The translations under genes were made by a program, and so were the position numbers. Source: Deltaproteobacteria bacterium (GTDB lineage Bacteria > Desulfobacterota > Desulfarculia > Adiutricales > Adiutricaceae). From it: a stretch of 55,917 bases of DNA. Location of the stretch: the NCBI GenBank assembly GCA_031271165.1, contig JAISWF010000025.1:1-55917 (forward strand), written 5' to 3'. The notes below the pieces were generated by a model. The model worked only from the letters and a program-made list of their open reading frames with translations, ran no database searches and was not told the DNA's origin. This document shows positions 1 through 7,923 of this stretch, piece by piece. The number at the start of each line of letters is the position of its first letter. The stretch's first letter is position 1.

Positions 1-117
1 CGTGGCCCATATGAACATCGCCAGGGCGAAGACCATCAGGAAGGTCACCCGGCCCAGGCTCGGGCCGCCGACCCCGTTGACTATCAGCCCCTTGAGGCTC
101 GCGAGGACCTTGTCCAT
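1..117 (-). CDS. Holin-like small membrane protein, cut by the window edge
   Basis: The minus strand reads 39 codons from ATG at 117 to the window edge without a stop. The peptide begins MDKVLASLKGLIVNGVGG and continues SLGRVTF into a hydrophobic segment (LMVFALAMFIW). It matches in layout and sequence the complete 84-residue protein at 25183-25437 (MSSVIKALKGLVVGGRDSLSMGRVAF). That protein lies beside an endolysin and spanins, so a lysis-module membrane role is inferred for both. The gene lies downstream of the endolysin at 312-863. The C-terminus is outside the window, so topology cannot be completed. Confidence 0.6.
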   Translation of the reverse strand, partial: MDKVLASLKGLIVNGVGGPSLGRVTFLMVFALAMFIWAT

Positions 118-190
118 CCTCCCCCTCCACCCTCGCCGCCACCATGGCCGGCGGGACCCGAAAAAAACTCGTCCGGCTCGAAAAAAACGC

Positions 191-219
191 TTGACATGGT
201 GTTTGAGCCGTGGTATTAT
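191..219 (+). promoter_or_regulatory. Strong sigma70-type promoter facing the lysis genes
   Basis: TTGACA at 191-196 and TATTAT at 214-219 are separated by exactly 17 bases, with transcription expected to begin near 226. It points along the plus strand, opposite to all nearby genes, and a terminator-like hairpin begins only about five bases after the expected start. Confidence 0.55.
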
Positions 220-230
220 CTTCCCATGTT

Positions 231-268
231 GAGAGCCGGACGCTTAGGCGGGCCGGCTCTCGTGTTTT
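231..268 (+). terminator. Intrinsic terminator just after the promoter at 191
   Basis: GAGAGCCGG (231-239) pairs with CCGGCTCTC (253-261); three further inner pairs are possible (CGC/GCG), and GTGTTTT follows on the plus strand. No T-run follows on the minus strand, so it would stop plus-strand transcription. With the promoter at 191-219 it would give an RNA of only about 40 bases. Confidence 0.5.
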
Positions 269-311
269 CAGGCTCCGCTCCCAAGCCCCGCCGACTCCTT
301 CCCGACCCGCC

Positions 312-863
312 CTATGGCCGCCACTTCGCCCGGATGAGCCAGCCCTTGAGATACTTCTTGTTTTCCGGCCGCTTCTCCGCGAGCTCCCTGTACCTCGTCG
401 CCTGGACCTCGCAAAGGACGTCTATCACCTTGTCCTCGTCCCGGCCCTCCAGGGCCCCCCTGGTGGCCGGCCCGAGAGCCCCGTCGACCCTGAGCTTGGC
501 CCCGAGCTGGTTGAGGGTCCTCTGTAGCACCATGACCCCGCCCGAGAGGCCCATGTTGACGCAGATGTCGACCAGCTTCGTCCTGATCTTGTCCGGGATC
601 CCCCACAGCGGCTCCCAGTAGTCGAGCCTGGTCCGCTCGGCCACCATGTCGGCCATGGCCTGATCGTCCTTGAAATAGGCGTCCAGGGCCTTGGCGGTCC
701 TGTGCCCGGCGGCCTTCGCCTTGTCCACCCGGACCCAGCCCGGCCAGGTGGGATGAGACCTGCGGGTTATCCCCCAAAAGGTCTCCCCGCCGGCGTCGTC
801 GGGGTCGTTGACGTATTTGCCCTCGTGCCTCCTGATTGCAGGGTAGGCTTGCTCGAAAGTCAT
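312..863 (-). CDS. Endolysin, glycoside hydrolase 108 family (second copy)
   Basis: A 183-residue peptidoglycan-degrading lysis enzyme. The N-terminus has the GH108 pattern HEGKYVND with the expected catalytic Glu, then DAGGETFWGIT and HPTWPGW. The C-terminal half (about 100-183, LVDICVNMGLSGGVMVLQRT onward) fits the peptidoglycan-binding domain that usually accompanies GH108. Its ATG overlaps the stop of the upstream gene by four bases (ATGA), so the two are translationally coupled. It is a diverged paralogue of the endolysin at 25434-26051, which shares the PGW and GGET motifs. Cleavage of the glycan strand is family knowledge; two such genes in one prophage is unusual. Confidence 0.85.
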   Translation of the reverse strand: MTFEQAYPAIRRHEGKYVNDPDDAGGETFWGITRRSHPTWPGWVRVDKAKAAGHRTAKALDAYFKDDQAMADMVAERTRLDYWEPLWGIPDKIRTKLVDICVNMGLSGGVMVLQRTLNQLGAKLRVDGALGPATRGALEGRDEDKVIDVLCEVQATRYRELAEKRPENKKYLKGWLIRAKWRP

Positions 864-1225
864 GGTGTCTCGCCTTTCTCACGGTGCTGGTACCGCGACA
901 TCAAATTGTCGATCGCCAGCGTTATGTTCCTGATGGCCTCCTTGGTATACCCGCGCTTCTCCGGGTCCTCCGGCAGGGACCTCTCGAGCTTGTCCCGGGC
1001 GATCACCAGCAGGTCCACCTCGAATATCCCGTTGACGCCCACCTCCCGCCACGGCCCGTTCTGGAAGGTCAGGGGCACCCTCAGGGCCGGATTCGTCGGC
1101 GACTCTATCTCGTAGGCGTAATAGCCGCCGTCCCGGTCCCGGTCCTCCAGGACGTGGATTTCCGTCAAGGGCTCCCGCCCGAGGCTGAACCTCGGGTCGA
1201 CAAGCTGTCTCGACAAGGCGCTCAC
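860..1225 (-). CDS. Acb2/Tad1-like cyclic-nucleotide sponge (candidate anti-CBASS/anti-Thoeris protein)
   Basis: A 121-residue protein starting at GTG 1225, which overlaps the preceding stop as GTGA; an upstream in-frame ATG at 1294 would lie deep inside the previous gene and was not chosen. The central stretch LTFQNGPWREVGVNG followed by DLLVIARDKL, and the C-terminal helix EAIRNITLAIDNLMSRY with basic residues after it, match what I recall of the Acb2/Tad1 hairpin family (FQ-GP-EvGvNG, DLL-I--drL, reN--Al--le-al--L--R). Those proteins bind cyclic oligonucleotide or cyclic ADP-ribose signals and blunt CBASS and Thoeris defence. The N-terminal 45 residues (HVLEDRDRDGGYYAYEI) are less typical. 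The assignment rests on motif memory, not a search. Confidence 0.6.
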   Translation of the reverse strand: MSALSRQLVDPRFSLGREPLTEIHVLEDRDRDGGYYAYEIESPTNPALRVPLTFQNGPWREVGVNGIFEVDLLVIARDKLERSLPEDPEKRGYTKEAIRNITLAIDNLMSRYQHREKGETP

Positions 1226-1473
1226 CTTCCGAAGGCGAGGTTGAGCAACAGAGTCACCAGGGCCGAGACCAGGGATCCCAGCCCCATCGAGCACACCACG
1301 GCCACCCGGAAGCTCTTGTCGCTCTTGGCGGCGAAGTTCTCGGTAAAGTCCTTGACCATGCTCTCCACCCTCTTTAACCTGTCCTCGAAGTCATCGCCGA
1401 CCCGACGGCGCCTCTCTATAGAGCCGTCGATCTTGCGCAACATCTCCATGGCTTCCCTGTAGTCATCGGACAT
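1222..1473 (-). CDS. Tail-anchored coiled-coil membrane protein
   Basis: An 83-residue protein with a charged, helical N-terminal region (about 1-55, heptad-like, rich in Arg, Asp and Glu) and one C-terminal membrane segment (VAVVCSMGLGSLVSALVTLLLNL). GGAGG lies eight bases before the ATG. Its stop overlaps the GTG of the Acb2-like gene. The layout resembles small phage hemolysin/holin-accessory (XhlA-like) proteins and the neighbour at 1478-1729, but I do not recognise the family with certainty. Location beside an endolysin supports a lysis or envelope role; membrane anchoring of a neighbouring product is an alternative. Confidence 0.6.
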   Translation of the reverse strand: MSDDYREAMEMLRKIDGSIERRRRVGDDFEDRLKRVESMVKDFTENFAAKSDKSFRVAVVCSMGLGSLVSALVTLLLNLAFGR

Positions 1474-1477
1474 GGGC

Positions 1478-1729
1478 TCAACCTCCGGCCACCCTCAGCG
1501 CCTGCTGAACGATGAATACGATGCCCGCGATGACCACGGCGGCTATCACGGAATACTTGCCCAGCTCTTTCGTCATCGAGTCCATTTTCAGCTCGACCAT
1601 GGCCAACCGGTTCTCTATGCCCTCGAGCCGCTTCTCCGTGTGATTGGAGCGCTCTACGAGGGTGGCTACGTTGGTCACGACACTTAACAAACGATCGTTT
1701 ATTTCTTTTGACATGTCGCGCTCTGCCAT
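1478..1729 (-). CDS. Coiled-coil protein with C-terminal membrane anchor (XhlA-like)
   Basis: An 83-residue protein with a predicted coiled coil (about 10-55: NVATLVERSNHTEKRLEGIE and onward) and one hydrophobic segment near the C-terminus (YSVIAAVVIAGIVFIVQQAL). This is the architecture of XhlA-type hemolysin/holin-accessory proteins. ATG 1729 is taken as the start; an in-frame ATG at 1714 is possible and neither has a strong ribosome-binding site. It precedes the similar gene at 1222-1473 by four bases, so the two probably form a duplicated pair in the lysis-end operon. Confidence 0.6.
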   Translation of the reverse strand: MAERDMSKEINDRLLSVVTNVATLVERSNHTEKRLEGIENRLAMVELKMDSMTKELGKYSVIAAVVIAGIVFIVQQALRVAGG

Positions 1730-1820
1730 GTTGACCAGGCCTCTCTAGACTCGATAACGGTTATCATTTGCGGGCTCCGGCCCGCCGGGGAAGCGGAAGT
1801 TCACGAGACTGTGTCACCCA

Positions 1821-2421
1821 TTAGAAAACCCCGAGAAATATGGCGGGTGTCATGCCGCGGTTGAGGGGTCGGTTCTCGGTGGCGGTAGGAACGACCAGGC
1901 TGGCGTTGAAGCTGCAGTTGTACACGCGGTCCCAGCTGGTGTTCGACGCGTTGCTAAAACACTCGTTACTGCCCCTGACATCGCCTTTGACGAAAACGCC
2001 GGTAGGCGGCATGCTTCTCAGGAACTCGGTCAGGCCTCCGCCCTGCGTCCCGGTGATGTTCCGGATGGCGTCTTGCTCGACGCTCCCGGGGAGCCTGGTC
2101 GAGCCGTTCACCGCCCGGTCGAAGAAGGTTCTCCCGTCGGAATGATAGGCGCTGGGCACGTTGATATTGGAGCCTGTCACCACGATGCCCCAGTCGCTCT
2201 TGAAGGCGCTCGAGAAGCCGTTCAGAACCTGCCCCTCGTTACTCGTTAGCGGGTAAAGGTCCCCGTTGCGGTGGTACCAGCCCGGCGGCAACTCAGCGAC
2301 GCGCCAGGGGAACAAGGCCATTTCACCGGGGACGTTCCCCGAGCCGCTTAAACCGGCTTCTACGACCGTCACACGATTTTCAATGGATTTGAAACGTTGA
2401 ACGGTCAAGGAGGACGAGCCG

Positions 2422-2429
<8 letters not shown>
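1821..2429 (-). CDS. Tail fibre protein with collar-like C-terminal domain
   Basis: A 202-residue receptor-recognition or fibre-tip candidate. It begins with a short helical stretch (VQRFKSIENRVTVVEAGL) and a central FPWRVAELPPGWYHRNGD motif typical of phage collar/fibre-tip domains. The end (TATENRPLNRGMTPAIFLGV) matches the common fibre ending E-RP-N. GGGGAGG lies six bases before ATG 2429. The upstream (GA)27 tract and a short leader frame overlap its start, so translation may be coupled and length-dependent. The role is inferred from motifs and from its position at the end of the tail module. Confidence 0.7.
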
Positions 2430-2521
<92 letters not shown>

Positions 2522-2529
2522 GTTACTCC

Positions 2530-3351
2530 TTAAATATACAAGCCGTCTGTTGCTACGTTTCCGGCTACTGTCCCGGGGAACAAATTCTCACCACGTCCGC
2601 CAGTGTTTATAAGCCCTTTCGCATATACGTGATACCTAGTACCAGTAGCTGATCCTGTAACGGTCGATGTCCCGGGATTCAGATAAAGACACCCATAAAC
2701 AGCTGCATGGACTGCCGCATAACCATGCGTTGGTGATGAAAAAACTAACGCTGCCGACAGCGCCAGAGTACTGTTAAAAGTTGCTGATAAGGACCAATAA
2801 AAATCGCCCGACAACGTGATGATGCAGGATGCCCCTGCGGACATATAAGAATTATTTACACAGGATATAGCCCCACCACTATTTAAATTATTCCCCACAA
2901 AAGTCAGGACCCCATCCAACCAACTTAAACTATGATTTGAACTTATACTTATCAGACAATTCAGAAATTTTAAACCCTGTATAGTAACATGGTATGGTAC
3001 ATTTACTAGAGAAATACCATTACGTACACTCTGACCATCAATAATTGTAGTGTTGCCAGCACCTCTAATTGTTACAGGACCTTTGATATCCGAAGAGAGA
3101 AGTATTGTTGCGAGCCATCCACCCTCATAGGACATCTCATTTGTCCAGTTCCCGGCACCGATATCAAATATTAAATGTTGGCCAATAAAATCAACGGCAT
3201 GTAACTGATCAAAAGCCTTGGCTAAAGTTAGGTACGCCGTTGCTGCGGTCAGGCCATCGTTGGCGTCGCTCCCGGTCTTGCGGATGTAATAAACCCTGGT
3301 CGCCGGTAATATCTTCAGGCGGACCTTATCGGAGAACTCAGGGAAGCTCAT
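2530..3351 (-). CDS. Beta-helix tail spike/fibre protein
   Basis: A 273-residue protein with the opening YYIRKTGSDANDGLTAATAY and LTLAKAFDQL that is characteristic of right-handed parallel beta-helix phage spikes. A repetitive, Ile/Val/Ser/Asn-rich body follows (about 70-215: TIRGAGNTTIIDGQSV, VTIQGLKFLN). The conserved ending RYHVYAKGLINTGG...FPGTVAGNVATDGLYI is the type seen at the tip of many such phage proteins. A GGGGG ribosome-binding site lies nine bases before ATG. The start is preceded by the (GA)36 tract and the upstream frame. Probable role: surface polysaccharide binding or degradation at adsorption; no catalytic residue can be assigned. Confidence 0.75.
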   Translation of the reverse strand: MSFPEFSDKVRLKILPATRVYYIRKTGSDANDGLTAATAYLTLAKAFDQLHAVDFIGQHLIFDIGAGNWTNEMSYEGGWLATILLSSDIKGPVTIRGAGNTTIIDGQSVRNGISLVNVPYHVTIQGLKFLNCLISISSNHSLSWLDGVLTFVGNNLNSGGAISCVNNSYMSAGASCIITLSGDFYWSLSATFNSTLALSAALVFSSPTHGYAAVHAAVYGCLYLNPGTSTVTGSATGTRYHVYAKGLINTGGRGENLFPGTVAGNVATDGLYI

Positions 3352-3369
3352 CTGAGCACCCCCTGAAAA

Positions 3370-3623
<254 letters not shown>

Positions 3624-3624
<1 letters not shown>

Positions 3625-4088
3625 CAGCCCCTCACATAGACGTCGTAAGCGTCCGAAATCGACAGGTCATGTAAAAGCTTAATTTGGGTGGATACCGCCC
3701 CAGCAGTACCTACCTCGGTATATTGACGCCCCTTGGCGCAATGTAGGCCATTCCAAAAAACATGCAACTGGCTTGCCCCTACGACATACCCGGGCACCGT
3801 ATAAAGTGCGTTCTCGGCGTAGTCCTGGGACCTCACGCCTGGACCTGATAGGTGTGAGACTGTATTAGCTGTGGAAAATGTCTTCCAAAGAATCGCGAGG
3901 GCCTGATACAGCTGGGTGAGGTCCCCGGCGTTGGGGACGATGCCGGCCTCGGTGATGACCTTAATAATCTCCCGCTGCGGAGCCTCGATGGCTGCCGCTG
4001 GCACCACGGACCCCTCTATTCCATTTGCGGGACTGAAGTCGACATAAGCTGTGTTTTCTGGAAACCCTGGCGGTTGGGTATATTTCAT
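3624..4088 (-). CDS. Tail fibre N-terminal-type protein
   Basis: A 154-residue protein with the pattern common at the base of phage tail fibres: GSVVPAAAIEAPQREIIKVI, followed by TEAGIVPNAGDLTQLYQAL. This segment normally attaches the fibre to the baseplate. Typical fibres are several hundred residues, so this looks like a short or split fibre whose distal parts are encoded by the following genes (3370-3624, 2530-3351, 1821-2429). The start overlaps the end of the gp48-like gene by four bases. Function is inferred from sequence pattern and position. Confidence 0.65.
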
Positions 4089-4687
4089 GCTGTCACCTGG
4101 TATTCAAAAATAATATCGGTATGGGCGGGTTTCCGGCGGAGGAAATAACACTCAATATCAGCGGCAGGCGTTCCCCACCCTAGCCGTTCGCCACATCGGT
4201 AACGGCCGGCTTTAAACCAGTGCATCCGGGGGCTGGTTATGGTCACTCGCCAAAAGAACCTGGCGTCCCGCCTGCCCAGAAGGTTCGGGCCACTGCAAAA
4301 GGAGCGGCCGCATGTAAACGGCTTATACTCTTTTATGGTTACGTCGTAGCCGAGGTTGCGGGACATCTCCAAAAAGCGCTCAACGGCCATAGAGCCTCTA
4401 CGGGTCAATCGCTCTATGACCAACTCCTGCCGCTCGGTGATAGTCAGGGCAGGATTACCACCGCCACAATTATCAGGTAGCCCGGACACCTCCTCCCACT
4501 CGGCCAGTAGCTCATCGGAGGTCTGGGGCGATGCCTCCAATGTAAGCTTTTCAGCCTGTAGATGACAGCTCGACAGTTGCCCACTTGACATCCTAAGTAT
4601 CTCGGCAAGTCTGCCGGCCTCACTAATAGCCCAGATAAGGCCTGGAGGTAGTAGCTTTTTTGCCTGCTCGAAATAGCTATTCAACAA
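4085..4687 (-). CDS. Mu gp48-like (YmfQ/DUF2313) baseplate protein
   Basis: A 200-residue protein matching the YmfQ/gp48 family in length, order and motifs: an N-terminal helical part (LLPPGLIW, LAEILRMSSG), the segment WEEVSGLPDNCGG with ERQELVIERLTRRGSM, and a C-terminal part rich in Cys and Arg (FTCGRSFCSG, YRCGERLGWGT). In Mu-like phages this gene always follows the baseplate J-like gene and precedes the fibres, as here. It overlaps the J-like gene by eleven bases. Its role is baseplate assembly at the fibre attachment end. Confidence 0.85.
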   Translation of the reverse strand: MLNSYFEQAKKLLPPGLIWAISEAGRLAEILRMSSGQLSSCHLQAEKLTLEASPQTSDELLAEWEEVSGLPDNCGGGNPALTITERQELVIERLTRRGSMAVERFLEMSRNLGYDVTIKEYKPFTCGRSFCSGPNLLGRRDARFFWRVTITSPRMHWFKAGRYRCGERLGWGTPAADIECYFLRRKPAHTDIIFEYQVTA

Positions 4688-5744
4688 AGGTAACGTCTCC
4701 CAATGTAAGAATAGCGTTCGCCGCCGGCGTCAAGTTCTGAGTCGGCGTGACCAGAACATGGTCATATTCACCTGCGGCTTGGCTAATAACCTCACGGCAG
4801 TGGCTTAGTAAAATGCTTCCTCCGGGCACCCCTTCCCGGGTAAATAGGGCCTGAAGTTCCCCTACTACCGCGTCCCGGACTGTGTCCGTATCTGGCATCA
4901 ACCCCGATATCGTAACATCTACAAACGATGCCACAGGGGCATAGACTATAACATCGGCCGTTATAGGCCGCCGTACTGGGTCGTCCAGATACGCCTGAAC
5001 CTCGGCCACCTTTTCCGCGCTTGGAATAATGCCAGCGCTTTGGCCGTCACAAACAAAGGTTACCGAGACTGTCCCTGGTCCAAGACGGGCACCATAAGCC
5101 CAGGCTCTGGTTACACCATCGACGGCCTTGGCCCAAGCAACATAATCATGTTCGGTACCACCTTGGGGCGGCTCCTGGACCCGTTCTAACAGACGGGAGC
5201 GCAGTTCGGCGTCGGTCTCAATACCGGCGCCCCCGGTAACCCCGTCCTCGCCTACTTCTGCTTCGGAATTAACCCCGCTATAAGGGCTTATTAAATTGAG
5301 TTTAACGCCCGGTTCAAGGTTGAAAGCCGTACCTCCAGCTTCCGCTCGAACTAGGAGCGTCAAAGTCTCATCAAGCCCTATCCGGCCGCCGGCCTCGGTG
5401 GCCCATCTGTTGCCGCTTTGGTCGGCCATCACCGCCCCTGCGGGGATTTCAGAATCATAAATTCCAGTAAAAATAACCAAACCGCGAGCCCTGGCAGGGG
5501 ACTTGCGATAAATACCCCACCAGGACGAATGTCGGTCGAGGTAATAAGTCTCGGCTGTCTGCGGAAACATCTGCTTTGCAAGATAGGCAATGTAACCGTA
5601 GAGGCCGTGAGTGAGCCCGGCCCATACTCTGGCCAGCACGTCTATGACGTTACGTCTTAAGCGTCCAAAAGCACCCAGTCGAGCGGCTAAGTCATGCTGC
5701 GCTTCGGTAGCAAGGTCGGCCAACGAAGGCCTGTTAAAAGGCAT
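4677..5744 (-). CDS. Baseplate J-like protein (Mu gp47)
   Basis: A 355-residue baseplate wedge component. ATG 5744 is chosen because GGAGGTGG lies six bases upstream; the longer frame from 5810 would extend inside the upstream gene. Family features include PFNRPSLADLATEAQHDL at the start, YLDRHSSWWGIYRKSPA and the GGAGIETDAELRSRLLERVQ segment followed by GGTEHDYVAWAKAVDGV, which are hallmarks of baseplate J proteins. It overlaps gp46-like upstream and gp48-like downstream by eleven bases each, as expected for tightly packed late genes. Confidence 0.9.
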   Translation of the reverse strand: MPFNRPSLADLATEAQHDLAARLGAFGRLRRNVIDVLARVWAGLTHGLYGYIAYLAKQMFPQTAETYYLDRHSSWWGIYRKSPARARGLVIFTGIYDSEIPAGAVMADQSGNRWATEAGGRIGLDETLTLLVRAEAGGTAFNLEPGVKLNLISPYSGVNSEAEVGEDGVTGGAGIETDAELRSRLLERVQEPPQGGTEHDYVAWAKAVDGVTRAWAYGARLGPGTVSVTFVCDGQSAGIIPSAEKVAEVQAYLDDPVRRPITADVIVYAPVASFVDVTISGLMPDTDTVRDAVVGELQALFTREGVPGGSILLSHCREVISQAAGEYDHVLVTPTQNLTPAANAILTLGDVTFVE

Positions 5745-6210
5745 TGGAAACCACCTCCAGTTTTTCGAGCTCAGAATCCCATGCGTAGTCAAAACGAACA
5801 ACTCCGCCATCTGGCCGAGCCACTACGGCGGTCACCGTTAAAAAGCCTTGAGACTTCCACTGGGCATCGACCTCCACGGTCGAGGCCACCCCGTCCTCGA
5901 CCAACCAACTTAATGCTTCCTTGGTGTACTCTATGAAAAGTTGACGCGTCTCTGGAGTTTGTTTGCGGCGGGTAAGCAGCCATAGGCGGCTCCCGAGTCG
6001 GTCGCGTCCATCCGCCAGGGCATCACCCCACCAGCCCCTCCTGGAGCTGCCTGGGTCGGGGAGCTCATCGGCCGGCTCGGCTCTCCGGTCGGAAAAAAGA
6101 GACACCAAAATAGCGGTGTTGAGACCGTCGTCGAGGCTTAGGTCGTCGTCCGCCATTATGAGGTCGCCGCCGAATTCCGGCTCCCCTGCAGGTCTTAAAC
6201 AAAGGTCCAT
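5734..6210 (-). CDS. Phage gp46-family baseplate protein
   Basis: A 158-residue protein of the Mu gp46 family: DLSLDDGLNTAILVSLFSD near the start, then RRGWWGDAL and GSRLWLLTRRK, and a C-terminal half that predicts as a small alpha/beta domain. These WWGD and GS-LWLL motifs are characteristic. ATG 6210 is used; an adjacent TTG at 6213 is possible. It lies between the gp45-like spike and gp47-like wedge genes, as in Mu. Probable gp25-like wedge component that starts sheath polymerisation (inference from family position). Confidence 0.85.
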   Translation of the reverse strand: MDLCLRPAGEPEFGGDLIMADDDLSLDDGLNTAILVSLFSDRRAEPADELPDPGSSRRGWWGDALADGRDRLGSRLWLLTRRKQTPETRQLFIEYTKEALSWLVEDGVASTVEVDAQWKSQGFLTVTAVVARPDGGVVRFDYAWDSELEKLEVVSNAF

Positions 6211-6213
6211 CAA

Positions 6214-6783
6214 TTAATCCATGGTCTGGTTAGGCGGCGGCCCGCCGTGATGGTGAGGATTATAGATGTTACGCATCGTCTGCATCGTCGACGTGTGGTC
6301 CTTTACCTCACCAGTTGAACTAAGATTGCCGGTAACAGTGGAACCGTCCGGCGCTGTAACACCAAAGGTAGTTTCCAGGTTCGCATCTAAACTCAGGGCT
6401 TCAATCTTGATAGCCTTGGGTGCTTTTATAATTATGTTACCCTCTTTATCTAGGTGTATCATTTGCTCAAATTTGCTGTAGAGCTTGACTTCGCCGTCTG
6501 ACAAATCTGGCCGCACCCCACGGTCCTCCATGGCCACTATCAGAACGTGGTCCCTGGCGCCTCCGGCGGAGACCATCACCCCTTCAGACCCGCCGGGGGG
6601 ATGTCCGGCGAGACCGTAGTTCTCTATGCGTTCTGCGCCATCAATGATCTCTCCTTCAAGTGCATCAATCTGCATCGTCAGCAGTCCGCTGGCCTTGGCC
6701 GCCTTGAGAACGCACCGTCCCACCAGCAATTCTATTTTGTTCTTTAGCTTCTTAGTCGCCTTGGAAATAACATCAAGTGACAT
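6214..6783 (-). CDS. Baseplate spike assembly protein (Mu gp45-like)
   Basis: A 189-residue protein with the gp45 layout: an N-terminal OB-like region (RCVLKAAKASGLLTMQIDAL), a central stretch GLAGHPPGGSEGVMVSAGG, a beta-rich spike part (YSKFEQMIHLDKEGNIIIKA) and a C-terminal YNPHHHGGP motif that in P2/Mu spikes helps bind the metal ion at the membrane-piercing tip. ATG 6783 is preferred over 6795 because GAGGGG stands just upstream. It would trimerise to form the central needle. Confidence 0.85.
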   Translation of the reverse strand: MSLDVISKATKKLKNKIELLVGRCVLKAAKASGLLTMQIDALEGEIIDGAERIENYGLAGHPPGGSEGVMVSAGGARDHVLIVAMEDRGVRPDLSDGEVKLYSKFEQMIHLDKEGNIIIKAPKAIKIEALSLDANLETTFGVTAPDGSTVTGNLSSTGEVKDHTSTMQTMRNIYNPHHHGGPPPNQTMD

Positions 6784-6791
6784 AGCGCCCC

Positions 6792-7922
6792 TCACGAATA
6801 AATAACAGTCCCTTCCGGTAGCCCATTGCCCGGAGGAAGCCCGCCGCCGGCTCCGCCTTTATCCTTGCCTTCTTGTATAGGTTCTGGCAAGTAGGCGTCC
6901 GGCCTAGCCAAGGTTAACGTAGTCGTATGGCCACTTCCTTCCTGAAGGTCGAACTTGACGCCGCTTATCAAGAGTTCCCCGGTTAACCCTATCCCCGGGG
7001 CCTCAATTCCGACTAGCGTCCCCAAGGCCCAAATTGGAGCCCCTTTTTGAGGCCGGTACCCTTGCACCACGACCTCTACCTCTAGGGCTTTACCAGCCCT
7101 CACGGCCGCTTCCCATAGTGCCCGCTCGGTAGCTTCCGCTCCAGCTCCCTCGGATATAACTAGCAGCGGCCGGTAGCGTTTGACATCGGGGTCCTTGGAT
7201 TCGTCTACGGTCTGGGAGGCCTTCTTGGCAGTAGCTGGATCTTTTCCGGCCTTGGCCGACGGCTGCTGACCCTTTACCAAATACTCGCTGAACCGCTCGG
7301 TGGCGTCCCGGGTGGCGGAGATGCTGATACAAGATTTTTCAGACAAGACAATGCCTAGGTTTTTAAATTCCGATGACCCGATGGTCAAACCGCCCGAACC
7401 GTCCGGCCACGCATAAAGGCCTTTTAGCTTCAGCAGCCGAGCCAGTGCGTCGTACGCAGTTTCGCCGGGTTCTATTTTGAAGTTAGAAACCTCTGAGTCC
7501 GGGACGGCAATGGTGACCGTAACTCCAAAAGGTTTAGCCAGGGCCATGGCTATCTCGGAGACCTTGCCCTTCCTCCACTGGTCGGGCTTTTCAATATACG
7601 AGCAATCCACCAAATCGCAGGCCTTGTCTCTCCCGGAAACCGCAAGACTTCTGGAGGCTCCTGACAGTTCGTATTTGACCGAGTCAATATAGCCGTTTAG
7701 TAAAGGCTCACTGCCTAGATTTAACTGACATTCATCTCCTTCTTTGAGAGGCCACGGCTGCCCGCCGCCCGGCCATGAGTCGGAGATGGCAAGATCAAAC
7801 GACCCACTCGGTGCATCCATGGATCTAATTATGGAAAACGCCAGCCATCCCTCGTAAACCTTATCGTTTACCAATAGCCGTGCTTGATCGCTTGGCTGCT
7901 GATTAGGCGGGGTTAAATCCAT
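6792..7922 (-). CDS. Baseplate hub protein (Mu gp44-like, late control D type)
   Basis: A 376-residue hub protein that connects tail tube to spike. Sequence signs are the N-terminal ARLLVNDKVYEGWLAFSIIR, the GSFDLAISDSW segment, LNLGSEPLLNGYIDSVKYEL and AVSGRDKACDLVDCS, which fit the gp44/gpD hub fold. ATG 7922 is used; GTG 7931 just upstream is also possible and neither has a good ribosome-binding site, so translation is probably coupled to the preceding gene, which ends at 7924. Position between gp43-like and gp45-like genes supports the assignment. Confidence 0.85.
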   Translation of the reverse strand: MDLTPPNQQPSDQARLLVNDKVYEGWLAFSIIRSMDAPSGSFDLAISDSWPGGGQPWPLKEGDECQLNLGSEPLLNGYIDSVKYELSGASRSLAVSGRDKACDLVDCSYIEKPDQWRKGKVSEIAMALAKPFGVTVTIAVPDSEVSNFKIEPGETAYDALARLLKLKGLYAWPDGSGGLTIGSSEFKNLGIVLSEKSCISISATRDATERFSEYLVKGQQPSAKAGKDPATAKKASQTVDESKDPDVKRYRPLLVISEGAGAEATERALWEAAVRAGKALEVEVVVQGYRPQKGAPIWALGTLVGIEAPGIGLTGELLISGVKFDLQEGSGHTTTLTLARPDAYLPEPIQEGKDKGGAGGGLPPGNGLPEGTVIYS

Positions 7923-7923
7923 A

